A stretch of DNA of 64,000 bases from Isoetes taiwanensis (Eukaryota > Streptophyta > Lycopodiopsida > Isoetales > Isoetaceae). Position numbers and translations under genes: made by a program. Below the pieces are notes generated by a model. It was not told the origin of the DNA. It saw nothing but the letters and a program-made list of their open reading frames with translations, and searched no databases. The DNA is taken from contig JAJEKV010000013.1 of the NCBI GenBank assembly GCA_021234155.1, positions 5,710,775 to 5,774,774 on the forward strand, in the 5' to 3' direction. Positions within the stretch are counted from its first letter, which is position 1. The number at the start of each line of letters is the position of its first letter. Positions 23,557 to 35,076 of this stretch are shown one piece after another.

Positions 23557-26514
23557 ATGGGGAAAAAGGTCTTTGTGGAAGTCTGCAATGCAACAAATCT
23601 GATGCCAAAAGACGGGGAAGGCTCTGCGAATCCATACTGTGTGTTAGATTATGATGGGCAGCGCCGGAAGACAGAGGCAAAGAGCAAGGATTTAAATCCG
23701 CAATGGAATTCGACTGTGGATTTTAATGCGACAAATCCGATGGAGCTGGAGGTGTTAGAGATAAATGTGTACACGGATAAGAAGACCGGAAGGCCGAAAC
23801 CAAGTTTTTTAGGAAGGATAAGGATTCCGGGCAGAACATTTGTGAAGAAGGGGGAAGAAGCAGTGCAATATTATCCGCTGGAGAAGAGGACAGTGTTTTC
23901 GCATGTAAAGGGCGAGTTGGGTGTAAAAATTTGGTGGGCTGATGAGCCAGATGCAAAAACCGAATCCAAAGCAGCAGCAGCGGAGACCCCAGCTCCGGCT
24001 TCAGAAGGGGGCACGGCTTCAGAAGGCACAGCTTCTGTGGCCCAAGCTCCCGAAGAAAAGAAAGAAGAAAAAAAGGAAGAAAAGAAAGAGGGCGAGGAAA
24101 AAAAAGACGAGAAAAAAGAAGAGAAGAAAGAGGGCGCCGGAGATGAGAAAAAAGACGAGAAAAAAGAAGAGAAGAAGGAAGAGAAAAAGGATGAGAAAAA
24201 ACCCGGCCCTCCTCCTCCTCCTCCGGCAAGGCCGAGGCCTACTCTGGTGCCTCCACAGGAATTTGGTCTCAAGGAAACCAAGCCTCATATTTCGAGCTCT
24301 GTTGGAGAAAAAACCATCACCTATGATCTGGTGGAGAAAATGCAGTACCTCTTTGTTAAAATTGTCAAGGCCCGAGCTCTGGCTCCCAAGGATGCAGATG
24401 GAAGCTCTGATCCCTACGTTAAGATCGTTCTAGGTACTCACACTGCCAGAACTCCTACCGTAGCTAAAAATCTTTTTCCTGAATGGAACATGGTGTTTGC
24501 ATTTGGAAAGGAGAAAATGGGAGGGCCTAATTTGGAGATTACTATCTGGGATGAAGACAAGGCTAGCAAGGATGATTTTTTAGGAGGTGTTGTGTTTGAT
24601 TTGCAAGAGATTCCTGTTAGGGTTCCTCCTGATAGTCCTTTGGCTCCACAGTGGTATAGATTAGAGGCCATTTCTGGTGGTGGAAGGGTTAGAGGTGATA
24701 TTATGCTTGCTGTTTGGATGGGTACCCAAGCAGATGAAGCTTTCACAGAAGCTTGGCAGTCTGATTCTGGTGGTTATTCTCATACCAGATCTAAGGTTTA
24801 CTTGTCTCCAAAGCTTTGGTACCTTAGAGTTAATGTTATTGAAGCTCAAGAGGTTCAGTCCGGCGAAAAGGCTAGAGTTCCTGATCTCTATGTAGAAGTT
24901 CAACTTGGTTTCCAAGTTCAAAGAACAAGACCTGCCACACTTAGAACCACTAGTCCATTTTGGAATGAAGACCTCTTGTTTGTTGCTGCAGAGCCTTTTG
25001 AAGAGGAATTGATTCTGCGCGTTGAGGATCGCGCCGGGCCCGAAAACAAGAAAGAACTGTTGGGTACAGTGAAAATTTCTTTGGCAGGAATTGAAAGGAG
25101 GCTTGACCATAGACAGGTTGGTTCTCAGTGGTATAATTTGTATAAGATGAATGAAGAAAAGCCTGTGTTTCTTGGCAGGTTGCATCTCAGGCTTTGTTTT
25201 GATGGTGGTTACCATGTCATGGATGAATCCATTCATCATGCAAGCTGCACAAAGCCTACTGCTAAACAGTTGTGGAAGCCTAGTATTGGAGTGCTAGAAT
25301 TGGGTATTTTGAAAGGCAGAGATTTGCTTCCTATGAAAACTAAAGATGGTAGAGGTTCTACTGATGCTTATTGTGTGGCAAAGTATGGCAATAAATGGGT
25401 TAGAACTAGAACTGTTGTTGATAACTTGAATCCGCGGTGGCAGGAACAGTATAGATGGGATGTTCATGATCCTTGCACTGTCTTAACAGTTGGAATGTTT
25501 GACAATTGTCAGCTGAATGGAAAAGAAGGCAGAGATGTGAGGATTGGCAAGGTCAGAATAAGATTAAGTACACTAGAGACCGATAAAATTTACACAAACA
25601 GATATCCCCTGCTTATGCTTCAACAATCTGGAGTAAAGAAATTGGGAGAAATTGAATTGGCTGTTAGATTCTCAAGCTCTTCAACAATCAATATGATGCA
25701 GATATATTTCCAGCCTCTTCTTCCCCAAATGCACTACAGGCATCCCCTTGGAGTTACCCAGGCAGAAATTCTAAGAATCTCGGCGATGAGGTATGTTGCA
25801 ATCAGATTAAGCAGGTCAGAGCCACCACTGAGGCAAGAAATTGTGCAGTATATGCTAGATTCAGATCTAAATGTGTGGAGTTTGAGAAGATCAAAGGTGA
25901 ATTACTTCAGAATAATCAATGTGTTGAATGGACCATTGGCAGTGGCAAAGTGGTTTGACAACATATGCAAATGGAAGAATCCTGTGACAACAGTGCTAGT
26001 GCATGTGCTATTTCTGATACTGGCATGGTATCCACAGCTAATATTTCCAACTCTGTTCTTATATATGTTCTTGATAGGGGCATGGCATTACAGGTTCAGG
26101 CCAAGGGCTCCTCCGTCAATGGAAGCAAGGCTGTCTCAGGCAGAAACGGTAGAGCCAGATGAACTGGACGAGGAATTTGACCCGATACCGAGTTCGAAAG
26201 ACCCCAACGTGGTCAGGGCCCGGTATGACCGGGTCAGAATAGTGGCAGCCAGAATCCAGAATGTCTTGGGCGACCTGGCCTCCCAGGGCGAACGGGTCGG
26301 TGCCCTCCTCAGCTGGCGTGACCCTAGGGCTACTTTTATTTTCCTTGCTTTCTCCCTTGTTGTTGCTATTATACTTTACGTCGTACCCTTCCGCGTCGTA
26401 GCCATACTCCTCGGCCTCTACATGCTTCGCCACCCTCGCTTCCGCGATTCCCTCCCTCCCGTACCCCTTAACTTCTTCCGCCGCCTCCCTTCCCTTGCCG
26501 ATCGTATCCTCTAA
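23557..26514 (+). CDS. Multiple C2 domain and transmembrane region protein (MCTP, QUIRKY-like)
   Basis: This intronless gene encodes 985 residues. The ATG at 23,557 (MGKKVFVEVCNATNL) is chosen because C2 domain 1 starts immediately; the 11 codons before it lack an ATG. Domains: C2A about 3-128; a low-complexity Glu/Lys linker about 165-216 followed by a proline run (PPPPPPARPRP); C2B about 260-385 (DPYVKIVLG and Asp-rich loops DADGSSDPY, DEDKASKDD); C2C about 420-540; C2D about 577-700 (DGRGSTDAYCVAKYG); and a C-terminal plant PRT_C region with two hydrophobic hairpins, about 808-850 and 927-965. MCTPs are ER-anchored proteins whose C2 domains bind anionic lipids at the plasma membrane. Known members, including QUIRKY and FTIP1, act at plasmodesmata and in cell-to-cell signalling. 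Length and four-C2 layout fit the QUIRKY class. The frame is unbroken and it looks functional. Confidence 0.95.
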   Translation: MGKKVFVEVCNATNLMPKDGEGSANPYCVLDYDGQRRKTEAKSKDLNPQWNSTVDFNATNPMELEVLEINVYTDKKTGRPKPSFLGRIRIPGRTFVKKGEEAVQYYPLEKRTVFSHVKGELGVKIWWADEPDAKTESKAAAAETPAPASEGGTASEGTASVAQAPEEKKEEKKEEKKEGEEKKDEKKEEKKEGAGDEKKDEKKEEKKEEKKDEKKPGPPPPPPARPRPTLVPPQEFGLKETKPHISSSVGEKTITYDLVEKMQYLFVKIVKARALAPKDADGSSDPYVKIVLGTHTARTPTVAKNLFPEWNMVFAFGKEKMGGPNLEITIWDEDKASKDDFLGGVVFDLQEIPVRVPPDSPLAPQWYRLEAISGGGRVRGDIMLAVWMGTQADEAFTEAWQSDSGGYSHTRSKVYLSPKLWYLRVNVIEAQEVQSGEKARVPDLYVEVQLGFQVQRTRPATLRTTSPFWNEDLLFVAAEPFEEELILRVEDRAGPENKKELLGTVKISLAGIERRLDHRQVGSQWYNLYKMNEEKPVFLGRLHLRLCFDGGYHVMDESIHHASCTKPTAKQLWKPSIGVLELGILKGRDLLPMKTKDGRGSTDAYCVAKYGNKWVRTRTVVDNLNPRWQEQYRWDVHDPCTVLTVGMFDNCQLNGKEGRDVRIGKVRIRLSTLETDKIYTNRYPLLMLQQSGVKKLGEIELAVRFSSSSTINMMQIYFQPLLPQMHYRHPLGVTQAEILRISAMRYVAIRLSRSEPPLRQEIVQYMLDSDLNVWSLRRSKVNYFRIINVLNGPLAVAKWFDNICKWKNPVTTVLVHVLFLILAWYPQLIFPTLFLYMFLIGAWHYRFRPRAPPSMEARLSQAETVEPDELDEEFDPIPSSKDPNVVRARYDRVRIVAARIQNVLGDLASQGERVGALLSWRDPRATFIFLAFSLVVAIILYVVPFRVVAILLGLYMLRHPRFRDSLPPVPLNFFRRLPSLADRIL

Positions 26515-26543
26515 CTCTTCTTCGTTGCCTTTTCCCCAATCCA

Positions 26544-26582
26544 TCGTCATCGTTGTTGTCGTCGTCGTCGTCGTCGTCGTAT
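26544..26582 (+). repeat. GTC/TCG trinucleotide microsatellite
   Basis: GTCGTCGTCGTCGTCGTC-type repeat 30 bases past the MCTP stop codon, in the presumed 3' UTR. Confidence 0.9.
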
Positions 26583-26599
26583 TGTCAGTCGTTACCCTT

Positions 26600-29500
26600 C
26601 TTGCTTCAATGTTCTCAAAGTCGCTTGAATCCCCATTTCGTCCTCATTGTCAGTAGTCAATCCTCTGTTCTCAATGTCGCTCGAATCCCCATTTGCACGA
26701 TCATATATGTACCCAAGTATCACCACCTCATGGGTCACTAAGAGTTACCCTCGAGGCTACAATAATTTCATGATCCATTCCTTACCTATCATCCTAGGCT
26801 GCATCACGAGGTCGATCTCCGACTTCTATTTCTCAGCCAATCTCTTGTTGCTATTGGCTGGGTATATTGCAGACACTCTTGGTGTCTATGAACCATATTA
26901 TATCAATGGGAAACCATAATCTCAAAGAAATGATTATGCAATCTGGTTGCTTAAGAGAAGTATGCTGGTAATTGGTATGGAAATCTAAGGCTAAACTAGT
27001 GTGAATGTGGGGGTAGATAATTGGTATGGAAATCTAAGGCTAAACTAGTGTGAATGTGGGGGTAGATAAGTAGTCATGAAAAAGTGATGAGAATCTTCAG
27101 TAACAAGTCTTCTTGTCATAGATCTACTTTTTGCAGAATGTTAAACATGTTTGACTAGTTTGATTAGGTAAGGAAAGCTAAGGGCAAGTGACATGATTAG
27201 GTAAAAAAAAGTTCTACCCATTGGTATGAAAATTCTTGAAGAATGTTTACATTCCTTGTATTACGTGTGGAAACTCAGGTAATTTGCAAGAATACAAGCT
27301 TTCCTTTAGTCTCGAACCTCGATGATGGTGAAATTTATGGGGTTTGGGGGATGATGCAAATTTTTATGTAGATTTTTGGGAAGATAGAGAGAATGGAAAG
27401 TCCTAAGGGAATTTCGAGTAGACCAAAAGCCAATAAACCTTCACCTTCCCTTTTATGGTGCATTTTTATAGGATAAAGTAATGTCATACTGAAACATCGA
27501 AGAGTGGCCAGAGTGGAGAGTACAAAGGTGGCTCTTTTGCAGTTGTGTTAGCTGTAAATGGGAAGAGCTTAATGCAAAGGTGGTGGAGGGTACTAGAGGA
27601 GGGATCTCAAGGAAACTGGCCTGGCCTGGGCCTGGCATTTTCAAATCAAGGGCATATCTTTTGTTGACAATGACGAGAAGGATTGTGCAAGCAAACAAGG
27701 AATAATTGACCAATGTTGTCACCATTTCCCAACGGACTGATGAATTATTAATTGGAGGAGAGGTCATTGTTTGGAGGCTTGTTGTCTAGTGGGTCCTTAT
27801 GTTTAAGGACCATTGGCCATTATTTAGTGGCTTGCTGTCATGGGTCAGGTACAAGTACAACAAAACTCGTTAAATATATGTCAGCTGTCTAACATTGATG
27901 TCCCCGTTCTGACATTTTCCCTTGTTCCTTTCCGCATTTCATGTATCTTATGCCTGTAAATCCTATCCATTAGCCTCCTCCCATGCTGCTTCAACGGCCT
28001 CAATCACAAAATTATGATAGTTTTTGCTTATCTCTGTATCTTGATCCTTGATATGCCTGACTAACTTTGTTTCGTGTATGATGCTTTCATCATGTTCTTC
28101 CTTTGTTAGATTCCCCTTAATCATTCTCTTTTCGTTCTACATTTTAGTATTGTTTGCTTAATATATGTTTCTTAATGTAGCGCTTTTTCTTTTCCTTTCC
28201 CTAGCTTCTTGCCCCATTTATGGTTCATTAAAAATTGAATATATCTCATGCCTTGTGCGCCACCAATGAGATGTGATGGAACCTCCTCCCCTCTTTTTTG
28301 TTTCCACCATCCACATCATACCTTTATAAATACTTGAATATTTTCAAGTACCTGCTTTAGATGTATTTTAAGACAAACGTATCTTCCTTGGTACTATAAC
28401 AGTGTAGGGTATATCATAATTTATCCTTGCTGCTTCATTATTTTGTATGTATAATGATAGATAGTTTATATGTGAAAATCGGTATTGCTCCTACAAATAG
28501 AAGGCCAATAAGATATGAATGGAATGACTTTAATCTACTCTTGATATATCGTCGTGGACAAATTGCGGCCATTAGGAATTTAGGGGATGAAATCCTAGTG
28601 GCCACCACCTAACCATTACACTACATCTAGAGTAGACTATCTTTAGGTCATAAAAAATGTGAGATTTTGTTGGGGGGTGGAAGGGTGCAAGGGTGCAGTT
28701 GCAAGCATTAAATTGGTGTTTGTTTCCAATAATGAGAGTGCTTCCATAATTACTAAAACGAAGGTTATAGAAACTTTAGGATGATATAGTTATTGGAGAC
28801 ATAATCATTTAATTGATAGCCACATATGAAATATATCTTCTTTTAGTTTTTACTAAGACATGTTTTTTATTTTGGTGTGTTATGGGAGATGCTGTTTTTT
28901 TAGTTTGAAAAAGAAATAAAAATTAAAAAAACACTGACAAGTTCATGAATAACATATAAACCATCAAATATATCACAAATCCTATAACACACCAAAACAA
29001 AAAGTCCCCTCCCCCCTTTTTTTCCGATACAAAACGTGGCCACGATGACATCATCTCTTCAATATATTCATAAAAGCTTATTGCACTACAATGATACAGG
29101 ACAAAGGACATGATCAGAATGACCAGCTTGACAGAGAGTATGATTTGTTGTTGTGCAAATCATCATAAAAAAATCTCGGAGAGCATTCCAACGCAATAAA
29201 ACACACAAAACAGAGTCTGAATTCAAAAGTTATGATAAAACCATATTACCATCAAATCTGCACTTTGCAAAAAGGTATTCGTATTGAAAAGTACAAGAAG
29301 CAGGTACCTATCTTGATAGATCTGTGACGATCATATGCCAATGGAAAGATCTCTACCTAGGCTTTCAAAGACCCTAAGATCATCTGAATATGACCTCTGT
29401 AGCTCAAGTTATAAGCGCAGATCAATTGATATTCTCTAGCGCTTCTCTACTTTATCTATTTTTAGTGACTTAGATATTATATACAATGATTTGGTACTAG

Positions 29501-29640
29501 GAACCTCTCATAAAAATCTTATTTTTTATTAACACTTTTTTTTTCCCAACCAAAAATTTGTAAAAAGCATTTGCAAACGTAATCATTACTAAGACATGTT
29601 TTCCTTGCTAAACCTTGAAATGATATTGCCACTAGTAATC
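26600..29640. other. No clear gene; one tandem duplication
   Basis: A 49-bp unit is duplicated head to tail at 26,971-27,068 (ATTGGTATGGAAATCTAAGG within it). Otherwise the sequence is AT-rich with no supported coding region. The minus-strand frame at 27,453-27,767 has no recognisable motif. Confidence 0.45.
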
Positions 29641-29699
29641 GAGTGCCTTAAATTCAAGGAATGTCGATGAGTTTGTATATTGTCGTTGTGATTACATAT

Positions 29700-30336
29700 C
29701 CACATAACATTGGCTTAATCTAACGTACAGTTAGGGTTCCTTGATTAGGATTCGAGATGTTGACTAGGTCTTCTAGGAAGGCTTTACTAGAGATACGAAA
29801 TGCTAGCCCATCTGGAGTCCTAACTTCCAGATGATCTACCAAGAACTCTAATCCAAATACCTGCTCCTGAGGAACTCCCTCCTACTCCTGGTGTCTCCAT
29901 GATCTTCGAGATGGTCGAAGTAGCGCTTGCTCCAAGGTCGTGAACACGCTCTGGGGCTGCTATGCTAGGCTATGCCACAGCAAATGACTCTCGAAATAGA
30001 GTTTCGAGTGCGAAGAAGGTTCCCAAGATGTTGGAGCTAGAAAAGAGGCCTAGGGTTAGGGTTTAGGTCTATATAGATTAGGGTCCACATGTCATGCCAC
30101 GTGGCTGCAATGGGATATGGCCGTGTGACGGTTTCCCAATAGGATGAGGCCACGTGGAAAATGGCCTTGTCCTAAGGTTATCTAAGTTATATAATTAACT
30201 TAGATATGCACCCTATACCACTACCTAAGGTATACAAGGCTACAAAGGTAGGCTTGTATAGTGACGGGCCCGGAAATATACGTATTTATAACGTATATTT
30301 CTCTGGAACGTCACATTCTCCCCCCTTAGGATAATG
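29700..30336 (-). mobile_element. Probable LTR retroelement 3' end (polypurine tract and LTR start)
   Basis: Read on the minus strand, GCTGAGGACAACATTATCC is followed by a purine-rich tract AAGGGGGGAGAATG and then TGTGACG. This is how many Ty3/Gypsy elements end pol and begin the 3' LTR. The LTR would run toward 29,700 and contains AATATACGTTATAAATACG near its start. The far LTR boundary, a second LTR and pol domains were not found, so this is a suggestion from the junction pattern only. Confidence 0.4.
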
Positions 30337-31190
30337 TTGTCCTCAGCATCACGCTAAGGTGACGAACCTACACTAACCCTGCAAAACAACGTAAACATAC
30401 AACTTCTTATTAAGCAATTAACATGTAATATAGGCTATATTTGTACCTATACAAAATTATATAGCCTTGACAAGGTTACTCATTATAGGAGTTCAAAACA
30501 TTATCACAATAGTTATTAGGGTTCATAATTTAAGTCTAAATCATGCTTCCCCATCTCCACGTAATGCGCTCCTCGTCCTATGCTCCCCTATCACTGGCCT
30601 GCACAAGTAGCACATTACGTCAGTTTAGTTAATAAATTTGTGGTTTTAGGGGACCACCCCACTAACTACCTCCTTGAGCCGAACTACTAGCTCAAGGTTA
30701 CCCTACTACCTTGCACTCGATCATGGCCCCATAAGGATTTGAGCTTAAGGACCATTTAAGATGATCCTATCATTGCCCATGATCAAGTGCTGAACCTGCT
30801 TCAGTAGGCGATGACAAGAATAACATGCTCTGATTTCGCCGCTCCCGTTCATCGACATGCTCTGTAGCCACTCACTCCGCCTCCAAATGGACCTGAGGGT
30901 CTTCAAACGGCGTGATCTCAATCAATCAATCAATAACCTAAAATAGAAGCTTCTAAAAAACCATCGATATTACAAGGAAAATAACCCAGCTAACCATTGA
31001 AAACCCAAATCCAACTTGCTGACATCATCATTGCTGCTTCATCATTGCTGGACTTTTTGGCTTAAAAAATCGAGCCCCAAAAAAACTATTTTCATTAAAC
31101 CTTTTTTTTTTCTAGCCAATTTTTTGTGAAAAGCATTTGCCAACGTAATCACGCTTGCGCTGATAAAATATCTGACGATTAGTCTGACGT
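30337..31190. other. No recognisable gene
   Basis: If the LTR-element reading is right, this would be decayed internal sequence upstream of the polypurine tract. No domain is visible. Confidence 0.35.
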
Positions 31191-31198
31191 TTATTTCT

Positions 31199-31527
31199 TT
31201 GATATAGTTTGAGACCCATGGGAGACCACTCAAGAGGACCTTGGGGAGGCGGCATGTAATTATCACATCTAGAGGGTCAAATCTCAATGTCTAAACGCTT
31301 TTGCCCAGCTGGTTGGGGCACGATAGTTAAGATGTCGTATCAAATGGTATCAAAGCCGAGTCTTGAGTTCAAGTCTCCATGGGAGCATCTCAAATATATA
31401 ATTTCTTCATGGGCAAATGATGTAAGTTCCACATGCTCGAGGGCGAGCATTCCGAGGAGGGGAGGAAGTGATATAGTTTGAAGACCATGGGAGACCACTC
31501 AAGAGGATCTGGGGGAGGCGGCACGTC
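31199..31527 (+). repeat. SINE-like repeat bracketed by a 57-bp direct repeat
   Basis: A tRNA-like head (GCCCAGCTGGTTGGGGCACG, then B box GAGTTCAAGTCTCC) occupies about 31,302-31,378. The sequence GATATAGTTTGAGACCCATG plus GGAGACCACTCAAGAGGA occurs before it (31,199-31,255) and again after it (31,470-31,527), indicating a partial tandem duplication of the element. Confidence 0.6.
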
Positions 31528-31599
31528 CCCAAGATTGGTAATGCGGCTCTGTCTGTCAGTCTGTCATTATCAAAATTACAATGTGTTGATAGTAAAAAT

Positions 31600-31815
31600 A
31601 ATGTAAATCATGATATTATCCATGATGCTATTATCGACACATATAGCATCATATGATAGCACTGATATAGTATTGTAAGACAGATGAAGCTATGGGTGAT
31701 ATTGTAACTGGCATAAGCTATAACACTTACATAATCATTAACACTATTGGAGTAATAAATGATGGTAAAGCTAATGTAATATGTGATATTATTCATGATG
31801 CTAGCATTGATATCA
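31600..31815. repeat. Local repeat unit, left of LINE
   Basis: Sequence including GAAGCTATGGGTGATATTGT, AACTGGCATAAG, GAGTAATAAATGATGGTAAAG and GATATTATTCATGATGCT recurs at 34,716-34,862 on the other side of the LINE. Degenerate further copies of the GATATTATYCATGATGCT part occur nearby. Confidence 0.75.
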
Positions 31816-31824
31816 TATTACGCT

Positions 31825-34712
31825 GAATAAAGCTGATCCGTTTAATAATCTATGCTTAGATGTCATACACTTTAGTGCCCATGGAGAGATCCTAATTTTA
31901 GGAGACTTTAATGGACGCACAGGAGAGCAGCAGGTAAAGACCTACGCAGACATATCAGATGCAAACCTGGATGAGATTGTAGATCCAATCTATGTGAGAA
32001 TTTCTGAAGATCACATATCAAATCACATGGGCGAGATGCTGTTAGATTTTGGTACTATGTGTGGGCTGAAGATCATAAATGGCTTGAAATGTTTCATGCA
32101 ATCAAGAGAGTTTACATTCTCAAATCACTCTGGATCCAGCACGATAGATTATCTATTGGCCAAGGATATACATTTGATCCGAGACTTTTGGATTGGCAAA
32201 AAGCTCCCAGAATCAGATCATAAACCCTTGTTTATCATGCTTAAAACTGGCCCGGAAACTATTTTACAGCAGCAGCCTTTTCGTCCCAGGATTAAAGTCA
32301 ATTATAACAGACATGAAGAATATGAACAGCACATTGAAGCATTGCTAGATCAGGTCACATGGTCCGGAGAGTTTATATCTGATGCAAATCATTTTGCTAC
32401 ATTATTACTAGATGCTGCAAAGGAGATTTTTGGAATGACTAAGAAGCGCATCCATGGGAGACCATGTAATTCATGGTGGGATGAGGAATGCAAGCGTGCT
32501 AGAAACAGATTGCCACAAAATTGCATTTTCAAACGCTCTTGAGGAAGAAGAAACGTGATTATTACAAGAAAAAGCAACAGGAATTGACACAGCATCTCAG
32601 ACACACACCAAAAGTTTTTTGGGATATGTTTAGAGGCAGATTTGAGAGCACTAGTATAAAGGAAGATGCTTTGCTAAAATTAGTCCAAGATTTATATGAG
32701 AAGAATGGCCAAAATAGCATGACAAAAATAGCCTCTAGCACATGTATAACTTTTACAGAATCGGAGGTGCAGGAAACACTAAGCAGTATGGCCAACAATA
32801 AGGCATGTGATATGGATGGACTGTGCGTGGAGCTCCTAAAATGGGGCGGGCAGCAGACATTGTCCACGCTTACAAGCTTGCTAAATGAAGGGATTAGACA
32901 AGGTTTGCCAGATAATTGGAATATAAACAGGGTCCACCCAATACACAAAGCAGGTGATAAGAGAGTGATATCAAATTACAGAACAATTCTTATTGGGAGT
33001 ACTTTTGCAAAAATTTTGGGCAGCCTTTTGGAATCTAAGCTTAGCTTGTGGGCAGAAGGAAATGATAAACGTTCTCCATGCCAAGCTGGTTTTAGGAAAG
33101 GACATAGTACGTTAGACCATGCTCTTGCACTCGTGAGTATTGGTGGAGAAAGCTAGACATCCTAATGCAACTCGCTTTTGTAGCATTTATAGATTTCGCC
33201 AAAAGCATTTGACTCCGTTCCAAGAGATAAGCTAAGCAAAAAGGATGGTGCAAATTAGGGGTTCCCCGAAGAAATCGAGCAGCCATAGCCCGCTTATACT
33301 CGAAGTTCGATTAAAATCTCAACAGATTTGAGCACACGAAGTGAGAAACACCGGCCGAGTACGCCAAGGTCGCCCATTATCGCCAACTTTGTTTGGCATT
33401 TTCATAGACGATCAAAGAATGGCTCAAAGATCATTTACAGGCACACAAATAGGTAACCGCTGTCTTTATTTTGGCCGTTGTTTGTTTTCCCTTAAACCGT
33501 ACATATACTGTAGATGATATCGTTTTTGATTGCTAGCCAACAAAAAGCAAGTATTACGTAAAAAAGCATTTGCACGGCACGGGGCTGGAATTATTCTCGC
33601 ATTGCAAAGGGGATGAAGGTAAATATAGCTAAGTCCAAAATTATGGTTTTGGTACTAGGGAGAGACCAGATTTCTTATATCAGGGTCAAGCGCTTGAAAC
33701 AGTAGAATGCTACAAATACTTGGGCATTGATTTTGCTTCAAATTACAGCTGGAAATATTGTGTGAAAAGAAGAGTCACAGGAGGAAAATCAGCCTTATAC
33801 AGCATGCTAACAAGATGTAATAAAGCTTCGTTAATTGATTGGGAGCTGAAAAAAAATGCTTTTCAAGACTCTTGTGCAAACGGTCTTTCGTTATATGGTA
33901 CACCGCCAGTGGGGGCCTGGATGTCCGGCTAAGCTATGGAGCCAAGTAGAATCCAATGTTTCTGCGAGAAGAGCTTGGGATCAAAGCTCAAACTCCGTAT
34001 GCAATAATGCTAGCAGAAGTTGAGTTGCTACCTCTCGAGCTTGAAGCTCTTTATCAAACTGTAAATTTTATGAACAGGCTACAAGAACAAGAGTCAACTC
34101 GAATCTCCTATCAAGCTATGGCAAATTCAGAACAAGGGTGGCTAAGAGATTTCTGGAATTGGGCAAAAAAATGGGGGGTTATCGGAAGCAAACTGGCCTA
34201 ATGATAAAAACGAAGCTAGAACCTTATTGGAAAAGCTTGCAGTAGATAGTTTATGGGCTGCCCCGGGTAGCAAAATGTCTCATTATAGAAGTAAAGTTAA
34301 TGACATGAGAGAATACAAAAGCCAAGCTTATCTATGCTTGGATATCCCAAAGGCATATAAACGAGTAATGGCTAGATACCGAACCAGCTCTCATCGGTTA
34401 GAGATTGAAGTAGGCAGATGGTTTAACATTCCCATGGAAGACAGGAAATGTCAGATATGTGGCGCTGGAGACGTGGAGGATGAAGCCCACACCTTTTTGC
34501 ACTGCACAGCATATGAGCATATAAGGGAGGAGTTCGAGGTACACATAGACAGTTTTTATACATTGTTAAATCTGGAACCATTCTTTGTAGGAGAGTATAT
34601 GTACAGGGTGGATACACACCGTACATTTTTGTTAAAGTTGTGAATATTTGCTCCATGGCCTTTCAAGGTCCTAAGTGAGCACTAGACAGATAAATAAATA
34701 AATAAATAAAAT
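31825..34712 (+). mobile_element. LINE with endonuclease and reverse transcriptase, damaged
   Basis: The order along the plus strand is a C-terminal piece of an apurinic-type endonuclease (ILILGDFNGRTG near 31,890; STIDYLLAKD; ESDHKPLFIM), linker, reverse transcriptase (NWNINRVHPIHKAGDKR, then AGFRKGHSTLDHALAL; a VDDIVF catalytic box near 33,500), and a terminal Cys/His motif (CQICGAGDVEDEAHTFLHC, then YEHIREEF). The 3' end is an AAAT repeat (34,690-34,711). The frame is broken at about 32,540 and several times between 33,150 and 34,220, and the endonuclease start is missing, so it is a 5'-truncated, inactive copy. It is related to, but not the same copy as, 35,077-36,825. Confidence 0.88.
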
Positions 34713-34715
34713 ATT

Positions 34716-35030
34716 GTCAATATGTGATACTATATCTGAAGCTATGGGTGATACTGTAACTGGCATAAGATATAACACTTATATTATCATTAGGACCATT
34801 AGAGTAATAAATGATGGTAAAGTTGATGCAATATTTGATATTATTCATGAGGCTATTAGTAACACATATATTGTCATTAATTAGTATTGATATAATTGTT
34901 GACCATATTTATGACATTGCTAATGATGCTATAGATGATAGAATGTTGTCATTGGTTGCGTCACTATACCTTGAATATCATTATTTATATCACTTAATAA
35001 TTTTTGAAATTTTAGGTGATATTAAAGTGA
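34716..35030. repeat. Local repeat unit, right of LINE
   Basis: Counterpart of 31,600-31,815, with GAAGCTATGGGTGATACTGT and GAGTAATAAATGATGGTAAAG conserved. The LINE therefore sits inside or between copies of this AT-rich repeat. Confidence 0.75.
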
Positions 35031-35076
35031 TGAAAAATGGCTATCCTCTTGTAGTGGCTGGCACGCTGTACAATTG

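Noticed and set aside
23723-24433. Several long frames on both strands opposite or out of frame with the MCTP Glu/Lys linker
   Set aside because: The low-complexity GAA/AAG tract keeps all frames open; domain evidence supports only the plus-strand MCTP frame.
29700-30336. Complete LTR retrotransposon
   Set aside because: Only a polypurine tract and probable LTR start are visible; no second LTR, primer-binding site or pol domains were found.
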